NCBI GenBank assembly: GCA_900543025.1
Contig: UQPP01000011.1
Span: 1-56,002 of the forward strand
Length of the DNA: 56,002 nt
Origin: an uncultured Collinsella sp.
GTDB lineage: Bacteria > Actinomycetota > Coriobacteriia > Coriobacteriales > Coriobacteriaceae
Direction: 5' to 3'
The first letter of the stretch is position 1; each line of letters opens with the position of its first letter. The notes under the pieces were generated by a model. The model ran no database searches and was not told the DNA's origin. It worked only from the letters and a program-made list of their open reading frames with translations. The position numbers and the translations under genes are program-made. Shown one piece after another: positions 24,533 through 33,805 of this stretch.

Positions 24533-25294
24533 TTGAAAGATTTAGTGTCAGATAAAGTCAAACATCAATCAGACGCTCCAATTGGGGCGGCGCTTATAGC
24601 CCAAGCTATGAGTGGCGGCGAGGTGAGCGTGCGCTACAAGGCCATGCAGACCGTCAAGGACTGGGACCACACGCGACTGGGCTACAGGGTCGTAAAGCGC
24701 GCCTTCGACATCGTGTTCAGCGGCTGCGTGCTGGCCGTCATCGCCGTGCCGAGCCTGGTGCTCGCCGCGGCCATCCGCCTGGAGAGCGAGGGCAACCCGT
24801 TCTACAGCCAGATCCGCGTGGGCCAGACCCACCGCGACGGCAGCCTGTCCGCCTTCCGCATGTGGAAGTTCCGCAGCATGTACAAAGACGCCGAAGAGCG
24901 CCTAGCCGAGCTCAAGGGCCAGAACGAGATCGCCGGCGCCATGTTCAAGATGAAGGACGACCCGCGCGTCACCAAGATCGGCAGGTTCATTCGCAAGCAC
25001 TCCATCGACGAGTTCCCGCAGTTCCTCAACGTGTTCTTGGGCCAGATGTCCGTCGTCGGCCCGCGCCCGCCGCTGCCGAACGAGGTTGCCGAGTACACCG
25101 AGTACGACCTGCAGCGACTTGCCGTCAAGCCCGGAATCACCGGTTGGTGGCAGGTCACGGACCGCAACGATACCGACTTCGACGGCATGGTCCGCCGCGA
25201 TCTTGAGTACATCGCCAAACGCGGCATCATCACGGACCTGAAGATTGTTCTCCTCACGGTTGTTGAGGTCTTTACCGGCGGAGGTGCTTGCTAA
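24533..25294 (+). CDS. Initiating sugar-phosphate transferase (WbaP/bacterial sugar transferase family)
   Basis: Membrane phosphoglycosyltransferase that puts the first sugar-phosphate on undecaprenyl phosphate. It is the short form without the large N-terminal membrane domain. One reentrant/transmembrane helix (residues about 60-82) follows KRAFDIVFSG; then come YSQIRVGQ, MWKFRSM, the catalytic Asp-Glu in HSIDEFPQFLNV, VVGPRPPLPNE and KPGITGWWQV. The start is uncertain: a TTG at 24533 opens the frame, and a GTG at 24545 with AAAGA before it is possible. From about 24610 the gene is clearly more GC-rich than the glycosyltransferases that follow, suggesting a conserved head of a variable locus. 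The stop abuts the next ATG (TAAATG). Confidence 0.92.
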   Translation: MKDLVSDKVKHQSDAPIGAALIAQAMSGGEVSVRYKAMQTVKDWDHTRLGYRVVKRAFDIVFSGCVLAVIAVPSLVLAAAIRLESEGNPFYSQIRVGQTHRDGSLSAFRMWKFRSMYKDAEERLAELKGQNEIAGAMFKMKDDPRVTKIGRFIRKHSIDEFPQFLNVFLGQMSVVGPRPPLPNEVAEYTEYDLQRLAVKPGITGWWQVTDRNDTDFDGMVRRDLEYIAKRGIITDLKIVLLTVVEVFTGGGAC

Positions 25295-26401
25295 ATGACT
25301 GAACCGATTAGGATAGCTCAGGTCGTTGGCAAGATGGTTGGCGGTGGCGTCGAAGCTGTCGTCATGAATTACTACCGCCATATCGACCGAAGTAAAGTGC
25401 AGTTCGATTTTCTCGTTGATTCAGATTCGACGCTTGTTCCGCGCGAAGAAATTGAATCGCTCGGCGGCAGGGTCTTTGAGATTCCGCCCTATCAGCATGT
25501 TGTTGAATACCAGCGAGAGCTTCAGCGTCTCTTTAAACAAGAGGGCTGGAAGATTGTCCACAGTCACATCAACGCGCTTTCGGTCTTTCCTCTTCGTGCT
25601 GCGAAGAAGGCGGGTGTTTCTGTGCGGATCGCCCATAGTCACTCTACGAGCGGTAAGGGGGAGTATGCCAAGAATGCCCTGAAGGCCGTGCTGAAAACGC
25701 AATCGAATCGATATCCAACACACCGATTTGCATGTAGTCAATTTGCCGGTGAATGGCTTTTCGGTAAAGCTGCGCACTTCGAGGTCGTATACAACGCAAT
25801 CGATTTGGATCGCTTTCGCTTCAATGCGGAGGCTCGTGCGCAAGCGCGAGCCGACTTGGGCCTCGTCGGCAACCAGTTTGCCATTGGACATGTGGGGCGC
25901 TTTACTGCCCAGAAGAACCATGCGTTTTTGATTGACGTTTTTGCTGAGGTCGCAAAGCGCCGCGACGATGCTGTCCTGCTGCTTGTCGGTACCGGCGAAG
26001 CCGGGGCTTCCGTAAAGGCCTTGGTGGACGAACGCGGTCTTACTGATCGCGTTAAGTTTCTGGGGGAGAGAAGCGATGTCAATCGCTTGTACCAGGCGTT
26101 TGATGCGTTCGTTCTGCCAAGCCTTTACGAAGGCCTGTGCCTCGTCGGCGTCGAGGCACAGGTGTCTGGCTTACCGTGCCTGCTGAGTGATGCGATTACG
26201 CGCGAAGTGGACGTAACGGGGGAATGCAAATTCTTGCCGATTGATAGTCCTGCCGTGTGGGCCGATGAAATCGATTCACTCTTGCCGTACTCGTATGAGG
26301 GTCGATTGTCTATCTCAAGTGGGCAATTCGCCGATTACAACATTGAGTTGCAAGGCGAGCGACTGACTTATAAATATCTAGATCTCTACTCAAGGAATTA
26401 G
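25295..26401 (+). CDS. Glycosyltransferase, GT4 family
   Basis: A 368-residue GT-B enzyme. The N-terminal acceptor domain has the glycine-rich start VVGKMVGGGVEAVVMNYY; the C-terminal donor domain has GHVGRFTAQKNHAFLIDVF, FLGERSDVNRLYQAFD and LPSLYEGLCLVGVEAQ, with the conserved Glu of retaining GT4 enzymes. It resembles EpsF-like exopolysaccharide transferases. It should add a sugar to the lipid-linked unit on the inner membrane face. It lies head-to-tail with the genes on either side (no gap), so it is part of one operon. Donor and linkage cannot be told. Confidence 0.9.
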   Translation: MTEPIRIAQVVGKMVGGGVEAVVMNYYRHIDRSKVQFDFLVDSDSTLVPREEIESLGGRVFEIPPYQHVVEYQRELQRLFKQEGWKIVHSHINALSVFPLRAAKKAGVSVRIAHSHSTSGKGEYAKNALKAVLKTQSNRYPTHRFACSQFAGEWLFGKAAHFEVVYNAIDLDRFRFNAEARAQARADLGLVGNQFAIGHVGRFTAQKNHAFLIDVFAEVAKRRDDAVLLLVGTGEAGASVKALVDERGLTDRVKFLGERSDVNRLYQAFDAFVLPSLYEGLCLVGVEAQVSGLPCLLSDAITREVDVTGECKFLPIDSPAVWADEIDSLLPYSYEGRLSISSGQFADYNIELQGERLTYKYLDLYSRN

Positions 26402-27406
26402 ATGGCAAACAGTAACTTGGTATCGGTGATTGTGCCGGTATATAACGTTAAGCCTTATCTGCGGGAGTGCTTTGATAGCATTTGCCGTCAAAGCTATCGT
26501 AACATCGAGATTATTCTTGTCGATGACGGCTCGACTGATGGTTCTGGCGAGCTTTGTGATGTTCTTGCTGCAAGCGACGACCGTACCACCGTTTTGCATA
26601 AGGAAAATGGCGGTCTTTCCGACGCTCGTAATGCAGGGCTGCGTATTGCTCAGGGCGACTGGATTTCCTTCGTTGATAGCGACGACTACATTTCTCCTGT
26701 TTTTATCGAGGTTCTTTTTAACGCCTGCCGCGATACGGGATGTCAGATATCTGCTGTTCCATTTGGCAAGCCGTTCAATGATGGTGATGCTTGCCCTTTG
26801 GTGGAGTCTCTTGACCCCGTGGCGCCTGCGAAGGCACTGCCTTCGCCCGATGTCCAGCGTCTGATGTTATATCAGACGCTGGACACCGGTGCCCAGTGGC
26901 GCCTTTACGCAAAGGCGCCACTGGGCATTGACCCGTTCCCTAAGGGGCTGTATTACGAGGATCTCGCTAGCGTCTATAAGATTATTCACAAGGTTGATTC
27001 CGTTGCCGTTGTCGATTGCCGTGAGTTGTATGCATATCGCATGAGAAGTAACAGCATTATCAGGCAAGAATATCGACACATTAAAGGCGAGTCTGCATTG
27101 ATAATTGCCGATCGGCTCTACCAGGATATTTGTAATTGGTATCCGGACCTAAGTAAAGCCGCCGCTTCGCGCTGCTTTTCTGTTTGTAGGATGGTTTACG
27201 CACAGATTCCGATGGCTGGGGTCTCTGAAAGCGACCTTAAAGACCGCGATGACCTTTGGAATAACTTATCTACATTTCGTTTGCCTGTTCTGAAGGATTT
27301 CGAAGCTAGAAAAAGAGAACGCTTGGCAGCATTTTTTGCCTGCTGCGGAAGAAGAATTTTTTCCGTATTTTGTTCTGCCTGTCGCTTATCTGGATTAATG
27401 CAATAA
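26402..27406 (+). CDS. Glycosyltransferase, GT2 family
   Basis: A 334-residue GT-A enzyme with the classic start VSVIVPVYNVKPYLRECF, the nucleotide-binding VDDGSTDGS, GGLSDARNAG and the DxD motif FVDSDDYIS. The C-terminal part is less conserved (YYEDLASVYKI contains an acidic motif common in this group). It adds a sugar to the growing lipid-linked repeat unit. The coding sequence contains three consecutive perfect hairpins at 26828-26926 over residues about 143-175, without breaking the frame. The DNA becomes AT-richer toward the 3' end, as in the following genes. Confidence 0.9.
   Translation: MANSNLVSVIVPVYNVKPYLRECFDSICRQSYRNIEIILVDDGSTDGSGELCDVLAASDDRTTVLHKENGGLSDARNAGLRIAQGDWISFVDSDDYISPVFIEVLFNACRDTGCQISAVPFGKPFNDGDACPLVESLDPVAPAKALPSPDVQRLMLYQTLDTGAQWRLYAKAPLGIDPFPKGLYYEDLASVYKIIHKVDSVAVVDCRELYAYRMRSNSIIRQEYRHIKGESALIIADRLYQDICNWYPDLSKAAASRCFSVCRMVYAQIPMAGVSESDLKDRDDLWNNLSTFRLPVLKDFEARKRERLAAFFACCGRRIFSVFCSACRLSGLMQ
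26828..26926 (+). repeat. Three tandem perfect hairpins inside the GT2 coding sequence
   Basis: Hairpin 1: GCGAAGGC/GCCTTCGC (26828-26835, 26839-26846). Hairpin 2: TGTCCAGCGTCTGAT and complement (26851-26865, 26871-26885, 5-nt loop). Hairpin 3: GCCCAGTGGCGCCTTT and complement (26891-26906, 26911-26926, 4-nt loop). All arms are perfect and separated by only 4-5 bp. Confidence 0.92.
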
Positions 27407-27429
27407 CTAACTTGAAAGTAGCTTAAACA

Positions 27430-28776
27430 ATGTTAGTTCTATCATTAATGACGTTATATTTTCTTTTGCTGCTTGCAATCTCTCAAGAGCTATCAAAAAG
27501 TGATTGGATGAATCCAGCATCAATTTGTAACGCCTCTTTCTTTATTTGCTCACTCGCTGAATTGTATAACTGCCTTGTCTTCGGTACTGAAGTCTCCCTC
27601 CATGGAGGATTACTTATTTGCTTCTTTGTTACCGTCTTTGATGTCGCATCGCTATTTTTCTTGCTTTATTTTAGACAGATGAAAGTGCAGCGAAGCAAAC
27701 TTAATGCTAGTGTTGAATCGACGACTCTTGTAAGGATTCAAGTTCCGACATCTCTTGTTCTATTGGCTGTTGTCCTTGGGGTCGTTACTGCCGTTTTGTT
27801 TTTGAAAGATGTTCGATCAGCTGTTTCGGGTCCTGTTGCTGGGGACTGGAATTCTTTAATGAATTCTTACCGAACTGCATCTGCTTATAGCGGCGATGAT
27901 CCTTCAGTCGGGCTTTCGTCTTTATCCAATATATGCTTTAAATTGCTTACCATTTTTTCGTTTGTATATCTAATTATTGGTTTTAACAATATTATTTGCG
28001 ATGGATTTAGCATCAAAGATGCTCTCATGCTTCTCCCCGCTGCGTTTTATGCAATTTGTCAATTATTGAATGGCGTAAGGCTAGGTGCCATTGTTTTTGT
28101 CTGTTCATGCGTTTGCTGCATATGGATTTTACTATCGATTAACAGTGGGTGGACGATAAGAATAACCCTTGGGAAGTTTATCAAAATTGTATTCGCTCTT
28201 GTTTTTGCCTGTTTCTTATTTTGGGTTGCCTCTTGGTTTGTTGGACGAGAAGTTACTCTTGGACCATTGGATTATATTTGCAGCTACATTGGCTATTCAT
28301 TTGTTTTATTTGATAAATTTCTTCAAAATCCTGGTGTTGCAAGCAAGTACTTTGGCTCGGAGACTTTCGTAGCACTATATTCTTCTTTTGGACGAAATTT
28401 TGGCTTTACTAATTTAGTTTCATCCGGTAACCATGAGTTTCGTTCTTGGGGTTCAATCGATCTCGGTAATGTATACACGGTATTTCGATTGTGGTATCAC
28501 GATTTCGGTTTTGGCGGTACTGCGCTATTTAGCCTCTTAACTGGTCTTTTTTATTCAAACCTCTATGAGCATGCTCGCATGCTTCATGGTGGGTCCCCGC
28601 TGTCTATTTCGATGATTTCGTATACCTATCTTTCTTCGGGCATATTCTCCATGCCGCTTGTTGGAAAGCTCACCTCATCTCTCTTTACTCCAACGACTTG
28701 GTTTTTAGCCATCTCGTCTCTGTTCCTAAGTGAGTGGATAAAAAGATATCAGAAACGACAACCCCCTATGAATTAG
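27430..28776 (+). CDS. Wzy-like oligosaccharide repeat-unit polymerase
   Basis: A 448-residue integral membrane protein with about ten to twelve hydrophobic segments, beginning MLVLSLMTLYFLLLLAIS, and a large external loop region near residues 300-360 (SSFGRNFGFTNLV to DFGFGGTALFSLLTG). This layout and the position among glycosyltransferases and a flippase fit the Wzy polymerase that joins lipid-linked repeat units. Sequence conservation in this family is very low, so the call rests on topology and context. It could instead be an O-antigen ligase-like protein. The gene is markedly AT-rich compared with the rest of the window, as is usual for acquired polymerase genes. Confidence 0.75.
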   Translation: MLVLSLMTLYFLLLLAISQELSKSDWMNPASICNASFFICSLAELYNCLVFGTEVSLHGGLLICFFVTVFDVASLFFLLYFRQMKVQRSKLNASVESTTLVRIQVPTSLVLLAVVLGVVTAVLFLKDVRSAVSGPVAGDWNSLMNSYRTASAYSGDDPSVGLSSLSNICFKLLTIFSFVYLIIGFNNIICDGFSIKDALMLLPAAFYAICQLLNGVRLGAIVFVCSCVCCIWILLSINSGWTIRITLGKFIKIVFALVFACFLFWVASWFVGREVTLGPLDYICSYIGYSFVLFDKFLQNPGVASKYFGSETFVALYSSFGRNFGFTNLVSSGNHEFRSWGSIDLGNVYTVFRLWYHDFGFGGTALFSLLTGLFYSNLYEHARMLHGGSPLSISMISYTYLSSGIFSMPLVGKLTSSLFTPTTWFLAISSLFLSEWIKRYQKRQPPMN

Positions 28777-28801
28777 TCCATTATCTAGAAAAGGTATCAG
28801 A

Positions 28802-29890
28802 ATGAAAAAAGTTTCAATTATTACTCGTCATAACGTTCTCAACTACGGGTCTGTCCTCCAGGCTTATGCTACGCAAGAAGTTGTTAAAAACTTGGGGTAC
28901 GATCCTGTTGTTGTTGACTATCGGAGATGCGCTGAGACCCTTGATTCTCTTGTGAAGCGTTATTCAGAAGGTAGGTCTCTGCCTCATCGCATCTATAGGA
29001 ACACGGTTTGGCGTTTGCTGTACAGTGCAGGTGAGAAGCGTTTTAAGAGCATGAGAGAGCAGTATCTGACTCTTTCTCCGCATTGTGATGAAACAAGTAT
29101 CGACGCCTTGCTGCCTAACACAGATATCTATTTGACTGGCAGCGATCAGGTCTGGAACGAACTTGGCGATGGCTCTCTAGATCCGGTATTCTTTTGGGAC
29201 GGGCTTTCTAAGGTCGAGGGAAAGAAGGTCGTATCCTACGCCGCTAGTTTTGGACGTGGTGGCGTTGTAAAGGGGTATGAGTCGCAAATTGGTAACTGGC
29301 TCAAGCGCTACGATGCCATTTCCGTCCGCGAGGATTCAGGTAAGGATATCGTTGAGAGCTACGGTCTCAAAGCTGAGCAGGTTTTGGATCCGACCCTGCT
29401 TCTCAATCGCTCCGAGTGGAACAAGATTGCCAGTAAAAAGGCTCCCGTTGAAAAGCCCTACGCCCTCGTCTATAACCTCCATCCTGATTCAGATATGCTG
29501 CAGTACGTTAAAGATAAGACCGCTGGCTCCAATCTTGAGATTGTAAGTGTTTGCCCTACGTTTAGGAGAAGGGTAGGAAAACAGGTCGTTCTTCCGCCCC
29601 TGGAGGATTTCCTTGCGCTGTTTAGGGATGCATCTTGCGTATACACGGATTCATTCCACGGCACTGCTTTTTGTATCAATCTCGGCACCCCATTTGTTGA
29701 GATCTTTCCAAAGGCTAATGCCGCGCGAAATAAATCTGTTCTTAGACTCTTTGGCCTAGAGAATAGGGCCTGGGACACGTTCCAAGGCAATGCTTGGGAC
29801 GACGATATCGATTGGCAGCATGTTGGCGAGGTTCTTGATGGGGAGCGCAACCGCAGCCTCTCCTGGCTTGATCGCGCGTTGAAGGAATAG
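28802..29890 (+). CDS. Polysaccharide pyruvyl transferase family protein
   Basis: A 362-residue member of the pyruvyl transferase family (CsaB/WcaK type). The start ITRHNVLNYGSVLQAYATQ, the middle LTGSDQVWNE and the C-terminal TDSFHGTAFCINLGTPFVE are the family's usual landmarks; the last holds the conserved His that binds phosphoenolpyruvate. It would add a ketal-linked pyruvate to a sugar, giving the polymer a negative charge. The next gene, an F420-dehydrogenase-beta-like protein, is a frequent companion in polysaccharide loci. Substrate position unknown. Confidence 0.88.
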   Translation: MKKVSIITRHNVLNYGSVLQAYATQEVVKNLGYDPVVVDYRRCAETLDSLVKRYSEGRSLPHRIYRNTVWRLLYSAGEKRFKSMREQYLTLSPHCDETSIDALLPNTDIYLTGSDQVWNELGDGSLDPVFFWDGLSKVEGKKVVSYAASFGRGGVVKGYESQIGNWLKRYDAISVREDSGKDIVESYGLKAEQVLDPTLLLNRSEWNKIASKKAPVEKPYALVYNLHPDSDMLQYVKDKTAGSNLEIVSVCPTFRRRVGKQVVLPPLEDFLALFRDASCVYTDSFHGTAFCINLGTPFVEIFPKANAARNKSVLRLFGLENRAWDTFQGNAWDDDIDWQHVGEVLDGERNRSLSWLDRALKE

Positions 29891-29894
29891 ATGA

Positions 29895-31079
29895 ATGCAA
29901 AGTATCTGCGAAGACAAAATGTGTGCGGGCTGCATGGCATGTGTCGATGCCTGTCCTAAAGATGCAATCGCTGTTCTTGAAAGGCTCGAGTACTATACCC
30001 CCAGTATCGATCAAAGCAAATGCATTGATTGCGGTAGGTGCACAGCTGTATGTCAACAATGCAATCCGCCTCAAGGCTCTAAACCTAGTAAATGGTTGCA
30101 AGGATGGGATTCTAACTCGGAGAGCAGGGGAACCTCCTCATCGGGCGGCTTGGCGGCCGCGATTATCCGAGGGTTTATTTCTGCCGAAGGAGTAGTTTGC
30201 TCTTGCTGTTTCCGGGACGGTCAGTTTGGGTTTGAGTTTTCTAGCTCGATTGCGGATGCCGTTAAATATAAAGGATCTAAGTACGTTAAAAGCAATCCAA
30301 TTGGCTCTTACGCTCGTATAAAAAAATTGCTGGTTGAGGGTAAAGAAGTCTTATTTGTAGGATTGCCTTGCCAGGTGGCCTCTCTTAAAAACTTTGTCGG
30401 CAACAAGCTTCTTTCGAATTTATATACGGTTGATTTGATTTGCCACGGTACTCCTTCGCCTGCGATTCTCCGTCAATTCCTGAGTGAGAATGGGATTGAC
30501 ATGAATCAGCTTGAGTCGATTGAGTTTCGTTCTAAAGGCAGCTTTCAGCTAAGGGAGAACGAGCGAACGATTGATTTGCCCGGTGTTTTGGATGGGTATA
30601 CAGTAGCTTTCTTGGCGGGGCTGGACTATACGGAAAACTGTTATCACTGCAGGTATGCAAGCATTGAAAGAGTTTCTGATGTTACATTAGGCGATTCCTG
30701 GGGGACGAATCTTACCGAAGAAATGCGTCGGGGTGTCTCCCTGGTTTTAATCCAGAATCAAAAAGGACAGCGACTGATAGACCTTGCTGGTGCTGAGTTA
30801 ATGACGGTTGATATCGAGACCGCCATTAAGAATAACGGTCAGTTGAGGAGTCCCTCCGAGAAGCCATCTGCGCGAGCGCGATTCTTCGAGGACCTTTCAT
30901 GCGGTAGATCAATTACCGATGCGGTAAGAAGGTCTTTGCCCAAAAGGTATTTCAAACAATCGCTTAAACGTTTGCTAATTCGCATTGGTTTGCTCAAGCG
31001 CGGGGGGGGGTACGGAATTAAGGTCTCATTAGCACCTGATTCCAACCCCTTGCATTACATTAAAGGAAGCATTCAATGA
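29895..31079 (+). CDS. Coenzyme F420 hydrogenase/dehydrogenase beta subunit-like protein
   Basis: A 394-residue protein with two N-terminal 4Fe-4S ferredoxin motifs (CAGCMACVDACP and CIDCGRCTAVCQQC) followed by the FrhB/FdhB-type domains, with SGGLAAAIIRGF and LFVGLPCQVASLKNF. Such proteins are common in capsule and exopolysaccharide clusters next to pyruvyl transferases; a redox role in sugar modification is suspected, not shown. The start ATG at 29895 is placed by GGAATAG upstream; an overlapping ATG at 29891 is out of frame. Its last four bases overlap the next gene (ATGA). A run of eight G in the coding sequence near 31003-31010 could be a slippage site. Confidence 0.85.
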   Translation: MQSICEDKMCAGCMACVDACPKDAIAVLERLEYYTPSIDQSKCIDCGRCTAVCQQCNPPQGSKPSKWLQGWDSNSESRGTSSSGGLAAAIIRGFISAEGVVCSCCFRDGQFGFEFSSSIADAVKYKGSKYVKSNPIGSYARIKKLLVEGKEVLFVGLPCQVASLKNFVGNKLLSNLYTVDLICHGTPSPAILRQFLSENGIDMNQLESIEFRSKGSFQLRENERTIDLPGVLDGYTVAFLAGLDYTENCYHCRYASIERVSDVTLGDSWGTNLTEEMRRGVSLVLIQNQKGQRLIDLAGAELMTVDIETAIKNNGQLRSPSEKPSARARFFEDLSCGRSITDAVRRSLPKRYFKQSLKRLLIRIGLLKRGGGYGIKVSLAPDSNPLHYIKGSIQ

Positions 31080-32071
31080 AGATTCTTCTAATTGGTGAGG
31101 TCACAGGCAATACTGGACCTTCAAATGTACACAAGTCATTAGTGGAATATTGGCCTTCTTGCGATTCGATACGGCCGCTATATTCAAAAAGTAAAATCTC
31201 CAAGTTATATGAGGCTATTTCTGAGGGTCTTAAGAGCGATGTGATTGTCTCTTGCGGCGCTGGTTGGACGGATATCATTGCGTCTCGGGTGCTTTCTGCC
31301 TTTGGTAAACCTGTCATTTGCTTTAATCATGGGTACGTCCCTTTTGAGAATGAGATCAACGGTCTCGGATATAGCGATAGAACTGTCAAGGCAATCATTA
31401 AGCATTTGCGTACTGCGGATTTGATCGTTGCGAATTCTTTCCTCCAGGAGAACTTTGTTAAGAAACAGCTGCCTGAATGCTCCGATAAGGTTAAGCACGT
31501 TTGCCTTGGGGTCAAAAGGTTTAAACAATGCGGCTTCGAAGGCCAACGTGAAAATATCGTTGCTGTTAGCGGGGGCACCCGTCCAATTAAGGCCAACGAA
31601 ATAGTCGCGAAGGCCGTCTCGATTCTCAGAGATCGTGGTGTCGATTGCTCTTTAAGGGTGTACGGGCGACGGTACTCCGATAACTCTTCCTTAGATAATC
31701 TCATGACCTCGGCTGACGGTGAATATAGGGGCCAAGTTGCCTCCGATCAGTTTGTGAACGAGCTTCGAGAGTGCTCGGTATTCGTTATGAATTCTAGGCA
31801 TGAGCCCTTTGGTCTCTCTGCCCTTGATGCGATTGAGGCCGGATGTTCGCTCCTTCTTTCGACTAACTGCGGAATTGCCGAAGTGATGTCGATTCAGGGA
31901 TCCGATGTCGTGAAAAACTGCGAGGACCCGATCGAGGTTGCCGATAAGATCGAGGGATTGCTTCGAGCTCCTAACTCCAAGCGGCTGTTTGATTCCATCG
32001 ATTTTGATGAATGTAGCTGGACCAAAACGGCCGAGACGCTACGAAATTACTGTGCGGAGGTATTAGGGTAA
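31076..32071 (+). CDS. Glycosyltransferase, GT4-like
   Basis: A 331-residue GT-B protein. N-terminal landmarks are MKILLIGEVTGNTGPSNVH and FNHGYVPFENE; the C-terminal donor domain has VNELRECSVFVMNSRHEPFGL and LDAIEAGCSLLLSTNCGIAE, the E-x7-E region of retaining GT4 enzymes. It is probably the third transferase of the repeat unit. It starts within the end of the previous gene and stops right at the ATG of the flippase gene, so translation of the three is coupled. Sugar specificity cannot be predicted. Confidence 0.85.
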   Translation: MKILLIGEVTGNTGPSNVHKSLVEYWPSCDSIRPLYSKSKISKLYEAISEGLKSDVIVSCGAGWTDIIASRVLSAFGKPVICFNHGYVPFENEINGLGYSDRTVKAIIKHLRTADLIVANSFLQENFVKKQLPECSDKVKHVCLGVKRFKQCGFEGQRENIVAVSGGTRPIKANEIVAKAVSILRDRGVDCSLRVYGRRYSDNSSLDNLMTSADGEYRGQVASDQFVNELRECSVFVMNSRHEPFGLSALDAIEAGCSLLLSTNCGIAEVMSIQGSDVVKNCEDPIEVADKIEGLLRAPNSKRLFDSIDFDECSWTKTAETLRNYCAEVLG

Positions 32072-33496
32072 ATGGCCGAAAGCAAGAAAGTGACCGTCTC
32101 CAAAAGAGATGTGATTTGGAATTATGTCGGCACGATCGCGTCTATGGGCAGTAACTTTTTGCTCTTGCCGCTACTCCTATCTTTTTTATCGAGTGCTCAA
32201 ATCGGTCTCTGGTACGTGTTCGTAGCCATTTCGGGTTTTGCGCAGCTGCTTGAATTCGGTTTTACTTCTACCTTGTCCCGCAACATTCTTTATTGCCTGA
32301 GCGGGGCAAAGAAACTGACCAAACAAGGCTGCGACTATTCTTCTGTTGATGGAGAAGTTGACTGGCACTTGATGCGCGTCGTTCTTGATACGTCTAAAAC
32401 GATATACGCTGTCTTGGGTCTCATCGCGTTATTTGTTGCGGCAACGTTGGGAACTTTTTACGTTTCTTATGTCACCGATTCTTTTTTAATTGAGGGTTCG
32501 TTGCCTGCATGGATTGTGTTTGTCGTTTCCATTTTCACTAACTTGTATTTTCTTTACTGTCTCACGTTTCTCCGTGGGCTTGGAGACGTTGCCGGTGAGA
32601 ACAGGGCTAAAACGCTTGCCAGGATTGGGCAGCTTGCTATTACGGCGGTCCTTCTGTTTTGTGGCTTGAGCCTTCTCGCTGCCGCACTCGGCTTCTTGGC
32701 TTACAGCACTTTGCTGAGGTTATTTGCGATTAGGACATTTCGGAGCCATCTTGACGTCGAAGAGGGGATTAAATCCGATGCCGCAGCTGTTGCTAAGGAC
32801 GAAATGCTTGACGTTCTAAAGACGGTTTCGTTTGTGGCGTGGCGTGATGGTGTCGTATCTCTAGCCTGGTATGGCGCCACGCAGGCAACATCGCTGCTTT
32901 GCTCGGCTTTCCTAGGGCTTGAACAAACTGGTACGTATTCCGTCATGTTGCAGTTCGCGACGGCGATCCACCAGATTTCAAGCGCCTATTTACGTTCATG
33001 CTTTCCCACCTTCCAGTCTGCCTATGTCAGGGATGACAAGCAGACTCAGAAGGCGGTGGTCGAACGCGGTATTTCCTGCTATGTATGCATGTATATTGTC
33101 GCTACAGTTCTTGTAACGGCATGCCTGCCGATACTCACGCTTTTCAAGCATGATTTCATTTGCGATCCAGTTTTGTTCCTGGGTATTGCCCTCTATTACT
33201 TCCTGCTTAATCAGCACTCTCTGTTTTGCAACATTATTGTTAGCATGAACGAGATTCCGTACTTCAAAGCGTATTTGGTATCAACTGCTGCTGGAATCTG
33301 CGTAAGTTGCGTTTTGTGTGGCGCCTTTAGCTGGGGAGCCTGGGGTCTTGTAGTTGGCCAGGCAATTCCGCAGCTCTGCTACAACAATTGGCATTGGCCA
33401 CAATATGTTCTAAAACGTACCGGGCTTGGATATGTACAGGCTATCTACAGCGGTCTTGATTGGTGGAAAAATAGAATGGTTGGGCAAAGAGCCTAA
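32072..33496 (+). CDS. Wzx-like polysaccharide flippase
   Basis: A 474-residue membrane protein with about 12-14 hydrophobic helices, starting SKRDVIWNYVGTIASMGSNF, as in MATE/MOP-type polysaccharide exporters. It would flip the lipid-linked repeat unit across the membrane for the Wzy-like polymerase. It begins directly after the previous stop (TAAATG) and is the last intact gene of the polysaccharide locus; beyond it the DNA becomes a patchwork of gene remnants. No chain-length regulator (Wzz type) or tyrosine kinase is visible in the window. Confidence 0.88.
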   Translation: MAESKKVTVSKRDVIWNYVGTIASMGSNFLLLPLLLSFLSSAQIGLWYVFVAISGFAQLLEFGFTSTLSRNILYCLSGAKKLTKQGCDYSSVDGEVDWHLMRVVLDTSKTIYAVLGLIALFVAATLGTFYVSYVTDSFLIEGSLPAWIVFVVSIFTNLYFLYCLTFLRGLGDVAGENRAKTLARIGQLAITAVLLFCGLSLLAAALGFLAYSTLLRLFAIRTFRSHLDVEEGIKSDAAAVAKDEMLDVLKTVSFVAWRDGVVSLAWYGATQATSLLCSAFLGLEQTGTYSVMLQFATAIHQISSAYLRSCFPTFQSAYVRDDKQTQKAVVERGISCYVCMYIVATVLVTACLPILTLFKHDFICDPVLFLGIALYYFLLNQHSLFCNIIVSMNEIPYFKAYLVSTAAGICVSCVLCGAFSWGAWGLVVGQAIPQLCYNNWHWPQYVLKRTGLGYVQAIYSGLDWWKNRMVGQRA

Positions 33497-33600
33497 TTGA
33501 AGCATGTGCCTTTGCATGGTGACACGTAATTTCTTTCGCAAACTGACATCCGCATGGCGAACACGGCCTGCGCCCCGTCATATGATTTCTAGCGGCTAAA

Positions 33601-33768
33601 CAACAAATCATTGACGAAGGGACACGGGTCGTGTCTGCGAACATCGTATAAGTCGACGACGAGTCGCTGCGCAAGGACATATAGAATCTGGTGAGAAAGA
33701 CCATCGAGGAGACGCTCAGCGCGCTGGTAGACGAGAGTGCGTCTGATTTTGTCGGGGCCGGCCGGTTA
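33601..33768 (+). pseudogene. IS256-family transposase, N-terminal remnant
   Basis: One frame reads QQIIDEGTRVVSANIV, a stop, VDDESLRKDI, a stop, then NLVRKTIEETLSALVDESA and DFVGAGR. This matches the start of IS256-type (mutator) transposases as I know them from related bacteria, with two in-frame stops and everything after about 55 codons lost. It marks the left edge of the eroded accessory region. The preceding 33497-33600 shows nothing recognisable. Confidence 0.7.
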
Positions 33769-33805
33769 GGTGCTGGGGCTTTGAAAGCCCCAGCACCTTT
33801 TGCTT
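33769..33805 (+). terminator. Strong terminator after the IS remnant
   Basis: 14-bp perfect arms GGTGCTGGGGCTTT and complement (33769-33782, 33784-33797) are followed by TTTTGCTTT. It probably ends transcription of the polysaccharide operon. Confidence 0.85.
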
